DNA of 64,000 bases from Lactobacillus sp. W8174. Lineage in GTDB: Bacteria > Bacillota > Bacilli > Lactobacillales > Lactobacillaceae. Position 1 is the stretch's first letter, and each line of letters begins with the position of its first letter. The DNA is taken from positions 1 through 64,000 of the forward strand of contig NZ_JACFRN010000003.1 in the NCBI RefSeq assembly GCF_016100975.1. The letters are read 5' to 3'. Positions 42,509 to 51,722 of this stretch are shown piece after piece. The position numbers and the translations under genes were made by a program. The notes beneath the pieces were generated by a model. That model made no database searches. It saw only the letters and a list, made by a program, of their open reading frames with translations, and was not told the DNA's origin.

Positions 42509-42581
42509 TGGGTGGCCAGGGGTTCGAACCCTGGACCCACGGATTAAGAGTCCGTTGCTCTGCCAGCTGAGCTAGCCACCC
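42509..42581 (-). tRNA. tRNA-Lys (CUU), copy 2
   Basis: A full cloverleaf on the minus strand with anticodon CTT and discriminator A, almost identical to copy 1. It is transcribed divergently from walR, which starts 141 bp away. Confidence 0.95.
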
Positions 42582-42721
42582 ATAAGCGTTATTACAAATA
42601 ACCAACGGAGACTATTATGCTATTATTTTCACTGAAATGCAAGTTTTTTTATTAAATTTTGGTGACTTTTTTGGCTAATAAACTAAAAACCAGTATAATG
42701 ATCACAAAAGGGGGCTTTTCG

Positions 42722-43438
42722 ATGTCAAAGAGAATTCTCGTTGTTGATGATGAAAAACCAATTTCTGATATTATTAAATTTAATTTGACAAAAGAAGGGT
42801 TTGACGTCGACACTGCGTATGATGGCGAAGAAGCTATCAAAAAAGTTGACGAATATAATCCTGACTTAATGATTTTAGACTTGATGCTACCCAAAAAAGA
42901 CGGTTTGGATGTAGCACGTGAAGTAAGGCAAACTCATGATATGCCTATCATTATGGTGACAGCAAAAGATACTGAAATTGATAAAGTTTTGGGTCTGGAA
43001 ATGGGCGCAGATGATTATGTGACTAAGCCTTTTTCTAACCGTGAATTAGTAGCGCGGGTAAAGGCTAATTTGCGTCGGCGCAATATCGTTAAAAAAGATG
43101 AAAGTGCCAGTGAAGATAGTTCAACTAAAAACATTACTATTGGCAATTTAGTCATTATGCCAGATGCTTATATTGTCGAAAAAGAGGGCAAAAAAATCGA
43201 ACTGACTCACCGTGAATTTGAGTTGCTCTATTATTTAGCCCAGCACATGGACCAAGTGATGACCAGAGAGCATCTTTTGCAGACTGTTTGGGGTTATGAC
43301 TATTTTGGCGATGTCCGGACAGTCGATGTTACTGTACACCGTTTGCGTGAAAAAATTGAAGATAATCCAATCCAGCCGCAGATTTTAGTAACTCGGCGCG
43401 GTGTTGGCTATTATGTGAAACAGCCTAATGAAGACTAG
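42722..43438 (+). CDS. walR: Response regulator WalR (YycF)
   Basis: The 238-residue OmpR-type regulator has the receiver acidic pair DD9-10, phosphoacceptor Asp53 ([11 protein letters not shown]), the TAKD threonine and KPF lysine, then a winged-helix DNA-binding domain (about 135-235, ending [11 protein letters not shown]). I start at ATG 42722 ([11 protein letters not shown]) rather than an upstream in-frame ATG. WalR controls cell-wall hydrolase genes and is essential in most Firmicutes. Gene order with walK, yycH, yycI, yycJ and htrA confirms the identity. Confidence 0.97.
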   Translation: MSKRILVVDDEKPISDIIKFNLTKEGFDVDTAYDGEEAIKKVDEYNPDLMILDLMLPKKDGLDVAREVRQTHDMPIIMVTAKDTEIDKVLGLEMGADDYVTKPFSNRELVARVKANLRRRNIVKKDESASEDSSTKNITIGNLVIMPDAYIVEKEGKKIELTHREFELLYYLAQHMDQVMTREHLLQTVWGYDYFGDVRTVDVTVHRLREKIEDNPIQPQILVTRRGVGYYVKQPNED

Positions 43439-43440
43439 CA

Positions 43441-43482
43441 AAGAAAGCCCCGCAATGTTTAACAAGCGCGGCTTTCTTTTTA
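43441..43482 (+). terminator. Hairpin terminator between walR and walK
   Basis: AAAGAAAGCC (43441-43450) pairs with GGCTTTCTTT (43471-43480), extended by three more pairs inside, and runs into TTTTTATTT. It sits two bases after the walR stop and 18 bp before the walK ATG, so much of the transcription from the walR promoter would stop here. Confidence 0.8.
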
Positions 43483-43499
43483 TTTAATTTTGTAAAGCT

Positions 43500-45353
43500 A
43501 TGAAAAAAATCAAGAATAAGTTTAAACATTTAACTATTTCTATTAATACCACTTTAGCTATCGTGTTTATGGCGATGATTATTGCCACAATTGAAGTTAT
43601 CGGTGCCTATTTTACCCGTCAATTAGAGCAAAACAGTATTGACAATTTTCAATCTTCGATTCAGGTTTTGCCTATTGTATCTAATCAGTTGTCGACACAG
43701 TTAGTAAAGGATAATAAACATACTGACAGCAACTTGAGCAGAATTGTTAACGATTATAGCAGTGGTATTGGCACAATTAGTGAAATTATTGTGGTGGATA
43801 ATAAAGATATTATTCGTGCAGTATCAAATTTAAATGATAAAAATCGTATTGGCCAACGAGTTAATAATACTTTAGTGAAGCAGGTAACTTCCACCGGCAG
43901 ACAGGCAACTAAAGTAATTAATGATCATGGAGACTACATGGTGCAGGTTACCCCATTAAGTGCCGGTAATGGTTCTGCTAATATAGTTGGCGCAATATAC
44001 GTACGAGCGTCAATGCAGGGAGTTTTCAATGATTTGCGTAATATTTCACTGATGTTCTTGGTTACTTCTTTAATTGCGGCGGTAATGGGTGCCATTTTGT
44101 CGCTAGTTGTCTCCCATGCGATTACTAAACCGATTGAGGAAATGCAAAGGCAGGCTCTTAGTATTGCTGACGGTGACTATTCAAGTCAAGTAAAAATCTA
44201 TTCAAATGATGAGCTGGGTCAATTGGGACAGGCTTTTAACACATTGTCTGTCAGAATTGAACGCTCGCAAGAAGAATCTGAAAGTGAACAGCGCAGACTA
44301 GACAGCGTCCTGTCCCATATGAGTGATGGGGTCCTTGCCACTGACAGGCACGGCAATGTTAACGTTGTCAACCAAATGGCGCTCAACTTTTTAAACCAAA
44401 CAGAAGAAGAAATTATTAATAAGCCAATTGCTGAAGTTTTAGGTTTGAAAGAATCCTCGCAGGATCTGATTGGCAGCCAAAAGGGAATTGTGATTACAAT
44501 TGGCCAGGGAACACGTGACGAGGTCATTTTACATGCCAGTTTTTCTCTTATTAAAAGGGTGACAGGCTTTGTTTCCGGTAGTGTTTGCGTTTTGCACGAT
44601 ATTACCGAACAACAGAAAAATGAAAATTCGCAAAAGCAATTTGTTTCTAATGTCTCCCACGAGTTGCGTACCCCGCTTACCAGTCTGCATGCTTATATTG
44701 AAACTTTAAATGAAGGGGCCTGGAAAGATCCCAATGTTGCTCCTAAATTTTTGCAAGTTACACAAGAAGAAACCGAGCGCATGATTAGAATGATTAGCGA
44801 GCTGCTCAGCTTGTCGCGCATGGACAGAGGAGTTTCTAAAGTTGATGTGGAATGGGTTAATTTTAATGACTTTGTAGCTCATATCCTTGATCGTTTTGAC
44901 ATGATTGTCAAAACGGATAAAAAAGAAAACAAAAAGTACACTATTAAGCGTGAACTAGGTACGCAGGCATTGTGGGTAGAAATCGATACTGATAAGTTTG
45001 CTCAAGTAATTGATAATATTATGAATAATGCAATTAAGTATTCACCTAATGGTGGGACAATCACAGTTAAACTTCATTCTGAACAAAAGCAGATTGTTCT
45101 CAGTATTGCTGATCAAGGTCTAGGTATTCCTCGTGAAGATCTGACTAAAATATTTGATCGCTTTTACCGTGTTGACAAAGCCCGTTCAAGGGCTCAAGGA
45201 GGCACCGGTTTAGGTCTTGCGATTGCTAAAGAAATTGTGGAAGAACATCATGGTCATATTTGGGCAAATAGTAGTGAAGGCAATGGCTCTACTTTTTATA
45301 TTGCACTGCCTTATGAACCGATGAGCGAAGGGGATGAGTGGGATGAAGTCTAA
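43500..45353 (+). CDS. walK: Sensor histidine kinase WalK (YycG)
   Basis: The 617-residue kinase has two membrane helices (about 14-36 and 180-203) enclosing an extracellular PAS-like sensor, then HAMP (about 205-255), PAS (about 265-370), HisKA with FVSNVSHELRTPL (phosphoacceptor His) and a HATPase domain (N box NIMNNAIKYSP, DQGLGIP, GGTGLGLAI). It pairs with WalR. The ribosome binding site is weak (GTAAAG), and a terminator precedes the gene, so WalK may be made at much lower levels than WalR. Confidence 0.97.
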   Translation: MKKIKNKFKHLTISINTTLAIVFMAMIIATIEVIGAYFTRQLEQNSIDNFQSSIQVLPIVSNQLSTQLVKDNKHTDSNLSRIVNDYSSGIGTISEIIVVDNKDIIRAVSNLNDKNRIGQRVNNTLVKQVTSTGRQATKVINDHGDYMVQVTPLSAGNGSANIVGAIYVRASMQGVFNDLRNISLMFLVTSLIAAVMGAILSLVVSHAITKPIEEMQRQALSIADGDYSSQVKIYSNDELGQLGQAFNTLSVRIERSQEESESEQRRLDSVLSHMSDGVLATDRHGNVNVVNQMALNFLNQTEEEIINKPIAEVLGLKESSQDLIGSQKGIVITIGQGTRDEVILHASFSLIKRVTGFVSGSVCVLHDITEQQKNENSQKQFVSNVSHELRTPLTSLHAYIETLNEGAWKDPNVAPKFLQVTQEETERMIRMISELLSLSRMDRGVSKVDVEWVNFNDFVAHILDRFDMIVKTDKKENKKYTIKRELGTQALWVEIDTDKFAQVIDNIMNNAIKYSPNGGTITVKLHSEQKQIVLSIADQGLGIPREDLTKIFDRFYRVDKARSRAQGGTGLGLAIAKEIVEEHHGHIWANSSEGNGSTFYIALPYEPMSEGDEWDEV

Positions 45354-46677
45354 ATTTAAGCTCGGTGACGCGCTGCTTTTACTGGGAACGTTAGCAGTTT
45401 TCGTTCTCTCAATTGTTCTTTGGATTTTTATCATGACTAATGACCAGTATTTTAATCATATTAATCAAACGGGCAGAGTAACTGAACAGGCAAAAAATAA
45501 GCGTGACCGCATTGTTTCCAATCTGTATATCCCTACTAATTCTTATGGCTTTAGAAATGGTCAGCTATATCGTTTATATGATGCTAAAAAGAATTTGCCA
45601 CTGGAGTTTGTCAAAGAAGTAAAAGGGGTAAAATATCGCAGTATTAATAAAATCAGTACGGGTAAAACGCAGTATGAAAAAATGCTGCATGATGAAAATT
45701 GTATTCAGTTAAGCTTTCCTAAAGAGGTTAGCATCAACTTGTTTACTAGGAAAAACGTAAAAAAGGATGATGTGCAATTTCGACGCGTTTTTGTGACAGA
45801 CAGCAATAATTACCTTTATCTAGGAAACGATAAGACTTTCACCGTTTACCGGGTTCATTTAATTAAAGGCAATTTTTCTAAACTACGCAATTATGCCAGC
45901 AGGGCTCAAGGCAGAGTTCCGGTGGAGTTTGTACGTTTAAAAAATTGTTATGAAGTGTTCTTTACTAAGCAAGACCATTGGAAAATATACAGCTACCTTA
46001 CTAATACCCAAACTGATTCATATTTTGTATCTCGGCTCCTTGGTACTACTAACGTGACAACCCGCTCCAATAAAAAGGGTTGGACTACATACTCGCTAAA
46101 TTACTATACCAATTTGCGTGTCCCTAAGGCTAAAACTGAACGACACGATTTTCACTATACTCGTTATGAGAAACGCAAAGACATATCACTTAATGATCAG
46201 CTTCTAGAGAGCGTAGATTTTGTTCATAAACTAGGTTTAAGCGAGCAGGATTTGCGTTACTTTGATACTATAAATGATTCTATAAGCTACATTAACTATA
46301 TTGAAGGCATACCAGTCTTTTGGGATAAAAGCAGTCCACAGGTTGCAACAACTTTCACGGAAGATGCAGTAAAAGTTGATTTTAATAATACAGATTTGCA
46401 AATTCCAATACCTTTTGATGGGCAGACGAAAACTTTGCCGACAAGCGCAGCAGTGATGCAAAGATTAGTAAATGCTGGTATGAGAAAAAATGAAATTCAA
46501 CGTATAATAGTAGCCTTTAATGTTGAAAAGGACAAATCACATGACCACCTGGTTAACCTAGTACCAGGATATTATGTTAAAGCATATGATGAGTGGAAGA
46601 GTTTAGCCGAATGGGAGAAAGTAGATTTTCTTGCCCTGAATAAATATAGGCAGACATTAACGGAAGAAGGGAAGTAA
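45343..46677 (+). CDS. yycH: WalK accessory regulator YycH
   Basis: The protein (444 residues from ATG 45343, three codons longer from 45334) has one N-terminal membrane helix (about 8-30) and a large extracytoplasmic YycH domain. It overlaps the walK end in another frame. Spacing from AAGGGG favours the inner ATG. YycH and YycI modulate WalK at the membrane. Sequence is poorly conserved in the family; assignment rests on size, topology and position. Confidence 0.9.
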   Translation: MKSKFKLGDALLLLGTLAVFVLSIVLWIFIMTNDQYFNHINQTGRVTEQAKNKRDRIVSNLYIPTNSYGFRNGQLYRLYDAKKNLPLEFVKEVKGVKYRSINKISTGKTQYEKMLHDENCIQLSFPKEVSINLFTRKNVKKDDVQFRRVFVTDSNNYLYLGNDKTFTVYRVHLIKGNFSKLRNYASRAQGRVPVEFVRLKNCYEVFFTKQDHWKIYSYLTNTQTDSYFVSRLLGTTNVTTRSNKKGWTTYSLNYYTNLRVPKAKTERHDFHYTRYEKRKDISLNDQLLESVDFVHKLGLSEQDLRYFDTINDSISYINYIEGIPVFWDKSSPQVATTFTEDAVKVDFNNTDLQIPIPFDGQTKTLPTSAAVMQRLVNAGMRKNEIQRIIVAFNVEKDKSHDHLVNLVPGYYVKAYDEWKSLAEWEKVDFLALNKYRQTLTEEGK

Positions 46678-46678
46678 G

Positions 46679-47506
46679 ATGGACCGTAAAAGAATAGAAT
46701 GGTTGTTTTTCATTGTTTTCTTGTTAATCGATATTTATTTAGGAATTGAAATTTGGCGTTCGCCTATTAGTTTGAGCAATACTGCCGGTTCTACTGCAAC
46801 GAGCATTCGTGCTGAGATGCGTGCTGATGGTATTGATGTGCCATTGCATATTTCACATAAACAACAGTCCGGCTATTATTTAGCCGTTAAAAATCGTGAC
46901 TATCTTTCTGGTAAAAGCAGTGGTCTCACACAAGTTACTACACATTATTCCAAAAGTGACAATTCTTTGACTGGTACACCCAAATCCATGATTTTGCTCA
47001 GTGGCAATCGTAAAAATAATATGCAGCAGCTGGAGGATTTTAAAAATGATCCTAAAAATGTTCCTTATGGTAAAACATTTAAGTTTGAACCCAGCATGTC
47101 TGGTGACAATACCTATTGTTATGTGCAAAATACCGATTACGGTCGCATTTATGACAGTGACGCGCAATTAACAATTAATGTGCGCGATAATCAAATTACT
47201 AACTATACTATTTCTTATATGGGCCCTATTAAAGCAGTTCGAGAACCGCAGTTAATTATCAGTGCGTGGCATGCTGTTAAGGCCATGTATACTGACAGGG
47301 AAATTGCCAACAATTCACGGGTAATGCGGGTTAGTTTAGGCTATTCTAGATTGACAGATGTTCGTGGCAGCACAATTTTATTACCTACATGGTTAATTCA
47401 AGTTGAAAATAAAACTACTAAGAACATCACTGTTAAAAGAGTTAATGCATTTACAGCACAAATCTTGCAGGGCAGCTCATATAATGTTAATGTACAGAAA
47501 AATTAG
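46679..47506 (+). CDS. yycI: WalK accessory regulator YycI
   Basis: The 275-residue protein has one N-terminal membrane helix (about 8-25; WLFFIVFLLIDIYLGIEIW) and a YycI extracytoplasmic domain that includes TQVTTHYSKSDNSLTG and a C-terminal LLPTWLIQVEN. It follows yycH by one base, and the two proteins are expected to form a heterodimer at the membrane with WalK. Confidence 0.9.
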   Translation: MDRKRIEWLFFIVFLLIDIYLGIEIWRSPISLSNTAGSTATSIRAEMRADGIDVPLHISHKQQSGYYLAVKNRDYLSGKSSGLTQVTTHYSKSDNSLTGTPKSMILLSGNRKNNMQQLEDFKNDPKNVPYGKTFKFEPSMSGDNTYCYVQNTDYGRIYDSDAQLTINVRDNQITNYTISYMGPIKAVREPQLIISAWHAVKAMYTDREIANNSRVMRVSLGYSRLTDVRGSTILLPTWLIQVENKTTKNITVKRVNAFTAQILQGSSYNVNVQKN

Positions 47507-47520
47507 GAAGGGATAATGCG

Positions 47521-48318
47521 GTGCAAGTTTCTGTTTTAGCCAGCGGTTCGACTGGTAACACCAGCTTAATTGAAACTGGTCAGCATAAAATTTTAATGGA
47601 TGCAGGTTTATCAGGTAAAAAAATTAAGACTTTATTGAGTGAAGTTGGCGTTGACATTAAAGACATTGATATGGTCTTTTTAAGTCATGATCATTCAGAT
47701 CACAGCAAAGGACTGGGAGTTTTAATGCGTCGCTACCCTCAAATTGCGGCTTTTGCCAACAGTGGTACTTGGGAATATTTAACTGAAACACAAAAAATTG
47801 GGCAAATACCGGTTGAACAAATTAATATTATTGAGCCGGGGCAAACCAAGACTTTTGGCGATTTGGATGTGACAGCATTTGCGACTAGTCACGATGCGGC
47901 CCAGCCGCAATATTACGTTTTCACCAGTGGTGGTAAGCGCATCGCTTTTTTGACAGATACCGGCTATGTCTCTCGTAAAGTAAAAAGCGTGATCGAGGAT
48001 GCGGATGCCTATCTCATGGAATTTAATTATGACGACATGATGTTGCGTAATGGCCCGTATTCCTGGGGCTTAAAGCAACGTATTCTGTCAGATGTTGGTC
48101 ACTTATCAAATGATGATGCCGGTCAGGCTTTGCTCGATGTAGTGACAAGTAAAACCGAACACATTTTTTTAGCACATAGAAGTCAGCATAATAATACAGC
48201 AAAATTGGCTTATAATGCTGCTAAAAAAATAATGGTTGACGGGGATGCTAACTTGCCGAGTGATGTTAAAATTGTTCTGACCGATCCGATCCAGCCAACT
48301 AATTTAGTACAAATTTAA
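47521..48318 (+). CDS. yycJ: Metallo-beta-lactamase-fold exonuclease YycJ (WalJ/VicX)
   Basis: The 265-residue protein starts at GTG 47521 (MQVSVLASGSTGN) and holds the metal-binding motif FLSHDHSDHSKG (HxHxDH) near residues 55-66, with later TDTGY and LAHRSQHNN metal ligands. Family members act on DNA ends in repair. It is encoded 14 bp behind yycI and completes the wal operon. Confidence 0.95.
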   Translation: MQVSVLASGSTGNTSLIETGQHKILMDAGLSGKKIKTLLSEVGVDIKDIDMVFLSHDHSDHSKGLGVLMRRYPQIAAFANSGTWEYLTETQKIGQIPVEQINIIEPGQTKTFGDLDVTAFATSHDAAQPQYYVFTSGGKRIAFLTDTGYVSRKVKSVIEDADAYLMEFNYDDMMLRNGPYSWGLKQRILSDVGHLSNDDAGQALLDVVTSKTEHIFLAHRSQHNNTAKLAYNAAKKIMVDGDANLPSDVKIVLTDPIQPTNLVQI

Positions 48319-48381
48319 GGAAACTTTTTATCTTTTTTCAAGATTTGTTAGTATAGTAAAAAGATGTGTAAAGGAGATTAA

Positions 48382-49590
48382 ATGATGAATAATCAAAACT
48401 CTGGTCATCAGCAGCATGGTTTTATGAAAACTGCTATTGTTGGTGTTGTTGCCGGATTAATCGGTGGTGGTGCTTCATATGTGGCCTTAGATCAAATTAA
48501 TAACGCTAATATGAATAATAATGCTGAAACTAGTATTAGTTCAAATAGTGCCAAGACTTCCAGAAATAGTGCCAAAACCAGCGGAACAATGACGCCAGCT
48601 TATAATGATGTCAAAGGTGCTGTGGTTTCAGTTATTAATATGAAACGGCAATCAAGCAGCAGCAACTCGATTTTCGATATTTTTGGCGATGACGATAATG
48701 ACAATAAAGGCAAGGGAAAATTGCAGACCTATAGCGAGGGCTCAGGCGTAATCTACCAGAGATCTGGCAATAAAGGCTATATTGTAACTAATAATCACGT
48801 TGTTTCTGGCAGTGACAAAGTGCAAGTCATGCTGTCCAATGGCAAAACAGTTAATGCACGTATTGTAGGTACGGATGCTACAACAGACTTAGCTGTTCTT
48901 TCCATTGATAGCAGCTATGTAACCCAAACAGCTGAATTTGGCGATTCTAAGAGTTTACAGGCCGGTCAAACGGTAATTGCAGTTGGTTCTCCTCTTGGTA
49001 GCGAATACGCTTCTACGGTTACTCAAGGAATAGTTTCGGCTCCGGCACGGAGTATCACTACTTCTTCTGCTAATCAGCAGACAGTTATTCAAACGGATGC
49101 CGCTATTAATCCGGGTAATTCGGGTGGTGCCCTAGTCAATTCTGCAGGCCAAGTCATTGGCATCAACTCAATGAAGCTTTCACAATCAAGTGACGGCACA
49201 TCGGTTGAAGGCATGGGCTTTGCTATTCCATCAAATGAAGTGGTAACTATAGTTAATCAACTGGTTAAAAAAGGCAAGATTGTCCGTCCGCAGCTAGGTG
49301 TTAAAGTGATTGCTTTGCAAGGCATACCTTCTAGCAACAGAAAGCAACTTAACATTAAGTCTAATTTGAAAAATGGCATTTACATTGCTTCGGTTTCTAA
49401 GCACAGTGCAGCATCTGCGGCAGGAATTAAAACTGGTGATGTGATTATCAAAGTTGACAACAAGTCTGTGTCAGATGTGGCTTCGTTACACAGCATTTTG
49501 TATAATCACAAAGTCGGAGATACCATCAATTTGACCATTAACCGTAACGGTAAAGAGATTAATTTACGCGTAAAATTACAATCTGATTAA
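48382..49590 (+). CDS. htrA: Membrane-anchored serine protease HtrA
   Basis: The 402-residue protein has an N-terminal membrane anchor (about 13-35), a low-complexity Ser/Asn linker, a trypsin-like domain with the triad His (TNNHVV), Asp (TTDLAVL) and Ser (NPGNSGGAL), and a C-terminal PDZ domain (about 305-400). It degrades misfolded exported proteins. Its place after yycJ is the common order in lactobacilli. Confidence 0.96.
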   Translation: MMNNQNSGHQQHGFMKTAIVGVVAGLIGGGASYVALDQINNANMNNNAETSISSNSAKTSRNSAKTSGTMTPAYNDVKGAVVSVINMKRQSSSSNSIFDIFGDDDNDNKGKGKLQTYSEGSGVIYQRSGNKGYIVTNNHVVSGSDKVQVMLSNGKTVNARIVGTDATTDLAVLSIDSSYVTQTAEFGDSKSLQAGQTVIAVGSPLGSEYASTVTQGIVSAPARSITTSSANQQTVIQTDAAINPGNSGGALVNSAGQVIGINSMKLSQSSDGTSVEGMGFAIPSNEVVTIVNQLVKKGKIVRPQLGVKVIALQGIPSSNRKQLNIKSNLKNGIYIASVSKHSAASAAGIKTGDVIIKVDNKSVSDVASLHSILYNHKVGDTINLTINRNGKEINLRVKLQSD

Positions 49591-49617
49591 GCAAATAATA
49601 TTCTAGAATTAAGTGAT

Positions 49618-49662
49618 AAAAAGGCTATACTATGCGATTCTAAACATAAGTGTAGCCTTTTT
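49618..49662 (+). terminator. Terminator after htrA
   Basis: AAAAAGGCTATACT (49618-49631) pairs with AGTGTAGCCTTTTT (49649-49662), with a T tract following. It ends the wal-htrA transcript. Confidence 0.88.
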
Positions 49663-49747
49663 ATTAACATTAATAATGGGAAACATAAAAAAGTTCGCAA
49701 TTTAATGCTGTCAAGCAAAAAACATAGCTAAAAATTTTGTTGACAAC

Positions 49748-50040
49748 TGTGGATAACTTTGTGGATTGTGCATAAACTGCGCAAAAACGGTTGGGACTTA
49801 TTGTGGACAACCTGTGAATTGTGTGTAAATAATAGTGAAATTTAATTAGTACAAACAGTTGTTCAAGGCTTAACAGCAGTATTTGAGGTCCAAAAGTTTG
49901 TGAAAAGCTACTATGAAAAATCTGTATGTGGGTAAGTTAAGGATGATAAATACCAAAAAATTTGCAAAACACAATTTGTTCGCTTACTAAAGGTCAAAAC
50001 CACAAAATGTAGTTTTGAACTTTACACAGCTGTGGAAAAA
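49748..50040. other. DnaA-box-rich spacer between htrA and rlmH
   Basis: Two exact matches to the DnaA box on the minus strand (TTATCCACA as TGTGGATAA at 49748-49756, and TTATGCACA as TGTGCATAA at 49767-49775) lie within 28 bp. Several one- or two-mismatch copies follow (49760-49768, 49802-49810, 49820-49828, and TGTGGAAAA at about 50031). All are in the same orientation. The 49663-50081 spacer contains no convincing ORF. Confidence 0.6.
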
Positions 50041-50081
50041 GTAGGTGGAAACTTTGGGAATTGGGGGATAAAATAGCTATT

Positions 50082-50561
50082 ATGAATATTAAAATTGTTT
50101 GCGTAGGCAAGTTAAAAGAAAAATATTTTAAAGATGCGATTGCTGAATACCAAAAAAGGCTGAGTAGATTTGCCAAAGTGCAGGTGGTTGAAGTGGCCGA
50201 TGAGAAGACACCGGAAAAGTTTAGTCAAGCAGAACAGGATAATGTCAAAGAAGTCGAAGGGCAAAGGATCCTGAATAAAATTAAAGACAAAGAATACGTT
50301 TTTGTAACTGCAATTAAGGGTAAACAGCGCAGTAGTGAAGAGTTTGCTCGTGAACTAAGGGATTTGGCAACTTATGGGCATTCTGATTTAACTTTTGTAA
50401 TTGGTGGCAGCTTAGGTACTAGTCCAGCAGTAAACCAGCGGGCCAATGATCTGCTGAGTTTTGGCAAGTTGACTTTGCCACATCAGTTAATGCGGGTCGT
50501 TTTAATTGAACAAATTTATCGCGGCTTTATGATTAATAGTGGCAGTCCTTATCATAAGTAA
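50082..50561 (+). CDS. rlmH: 23S rRNA pseudouridine-1915 N3-methyltransferase RlmH
   Basis: At 159 residues from ATG 50082 ([14 protein letters not shown]) it has the standard RlmH length. The SPOUT-fold core includes [16 protein letters not shown], the SAM-binding [13 protein letters not shown], and the C-terminal [20 protein letters not shown]. It methylates pseudouridine 1915 of 23S rRNA using SAM. The frame is open seven codons upstream, but the shorter start fits the family. Confidence 0.96.
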   Translation: MNIKIVCVGKLKEKYFKDAIAEYQKRLSRFAKVQVVEVADEKTPEKFSQAEQDNVKEVEGQRILNKIKDKEYVFVTAIKGKQRSSEEFARELRDLATYGHSDLTFVIGGSLGTSPAVNQRANDLLSFGKLTLPHQLMRVVLIEQIYRGFMINSGSPYHK

Positions 50562-50628
50562 ACTAAGTGGCATTTTATAAAGTGCATAGGATTAATTTTT
50601 AAAATTATATTTAGGATGGAATTTTAGT

Positions 50629-51609
50629 ATGAAAAAAATTGGAATCCGCGAAGTTGCTGAAGAAGCACAAGTTTCTACTGCCACGGTTTCGCGAGTTTTA
50701 AATAATAGGGGCTATATTAGTAAAGAAACTCGTGATAAAGTCCAGGCAGCTATGAAAAAATTAGAGTATTATCCCAACGATTTGGCTCGTGCGCTTTATC
50801 AAAAAAGAACATATACAGTCGGTGTCATTTTTCCGTCAAATGTTCATCCTTTTCAAGCTGAATTAATACAGGATATTGAATATTTGTTGTCTCAAAAGGG
50901 CTACAAAATGCTTCTTTGCAACAGTCTAAATAATCCCCAAAAAGAAATTGCTTATTTGACAATGCTCCGTAAAAATCAAGTAGACGGCATTATTGTTGGC
51001 ACGCATAATAAGCATGTTTCCGGCTATCAAAATTCTAAATTGCCCATAGTTGCTATTGATCGTGACTTGGGAGAAAATACTACAACTGTTGCCTGTGATA
51101 ATTATGCTGGTGGCAAAATGGCGGTGCAATTGTTAATTGACCATGGGTGTAAGCAAATACTGGATATTAGGGGCGATAGTTCGGTCAAATTGCCGGCTAA
51201 CGATCGCTCAACTGCATATTTAGATTTGATGAAAAAGAATAATTTACCTGAAAATGTTCTGGAAGTCCCATTTGTGTGGAGTGCTGCTAAAAAGAAAGAA
51301 ACTATTGAAAATTATTTGCAGAAACATCCCCAAATCGATGGCATTTTTGCTGGAGATGACTTATTAGCTTCACTAGCTATTTTTTATCTAGAGATGCATG
51401 GTAAAAGAGTACCGGAAGATGTCAAAGTTATCGGCTTTGATGGGGCAAAGCAAACTTTATTATATAATCCCAGATTAACAACAATCAGACAACCAATTGG
51501 TCAAATAGCACAAGTAGCAACGGAAAAATTAATAAATAAAATTAACGGTAAAAAAGAATCAGATTGCCTTGACCTTCCTGTAAGCCTTTATATAGGCCAC
51601 ACAGTGTAA
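50629..51609 (+). CDS. LacI-family repressor of the sucrose/fructan operon
   Basis: The 326-residue protein has the LacI helix-turn-helix at the N terminus (IREVAEEAQVSTATVSRVLNN) and a periplasmic-binding-protein-like ligand domain (about 60-326). It lies just upstream of the GH32-PTS-GH32 operon, whose promoter has two LacI-type operators, so it is a ScrR-like regulator responding to fructose- or sucrose-phosphates. The gene is preceded by AGGATGG. Confidence 0.9.
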   Translation: MKKIGIREVAEEAQVSTATVSRVLNNRGYISKETRDKVQAAMKKLEYYPNDLARALYQKRTYTVGVIFPSNVHPFQAELIQDIEYLLSQKGYKMLLCNSLNNPQKEIAYLTMLRKNQVDGIIVGTHNKHVSGYQNSKLPIVAIDRDLGENTTTVACDNYAGGKMAVQLLIDHGCKQILDIRGDSSVKLPANDRSTAYLDLMKKNNLPENVLEVPFVWSAAKKKETIENYLQKHPQIDGIFAGDDLLASLAIFYLEMHGKRVPEDVKVIGFDGAKQTLLYNPRLTTIRQPIGQIAQVATEKLINKINGKKESDCLDLPVSLYIGHTV

Positions 51610-51615
51610 TAATAG

Positions 51616-51640
51616 CCAGTTTTTTTAACTGGTTTTTTTA
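51616..51640 (+). terminator. Terminator after the lacI-type gene
   Basis: CCAGTT pairs with AACTGG around a T-rich loop, followed by seven T residues, directly after the repressor stop. Confidence 0.8.
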
Positions 51641-51649
51641 TTTTATATA

Positions 51650-51687
51650 TGTAACCGGTTGACATATGTAACGGGTTGCAGTATATT
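51650..51687 (+). promoter_or_regulatory. Promoter with two LacI-type operators
   Basis: TTGACA (51659-51664), a 17-bp spacer and TATATT (51682-51687) make a good promoter. TGTAACCGGTTGACA (51650-51664) overlaps the -35 and TGTAACGGGTTGCA (51667-51680) fills the spacer; both have the GTAAC-CG-GTT core of LacI-family operators. Repressor binding would directly block RNA polymerase. Confidence 0.75.
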
Positions 51688-51722
51688 CAATAGTAAATGT
51701 AAGTGCTAACAAGGAGGAAACG

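Noticed and set aside
49994-50176. Minus-strand 60-codon frame over the DnaA-box spacer and rlmH start
   Set aside because: It is antisense to rlmH, has no ribosome binding site and looks like random AT-rich coding.
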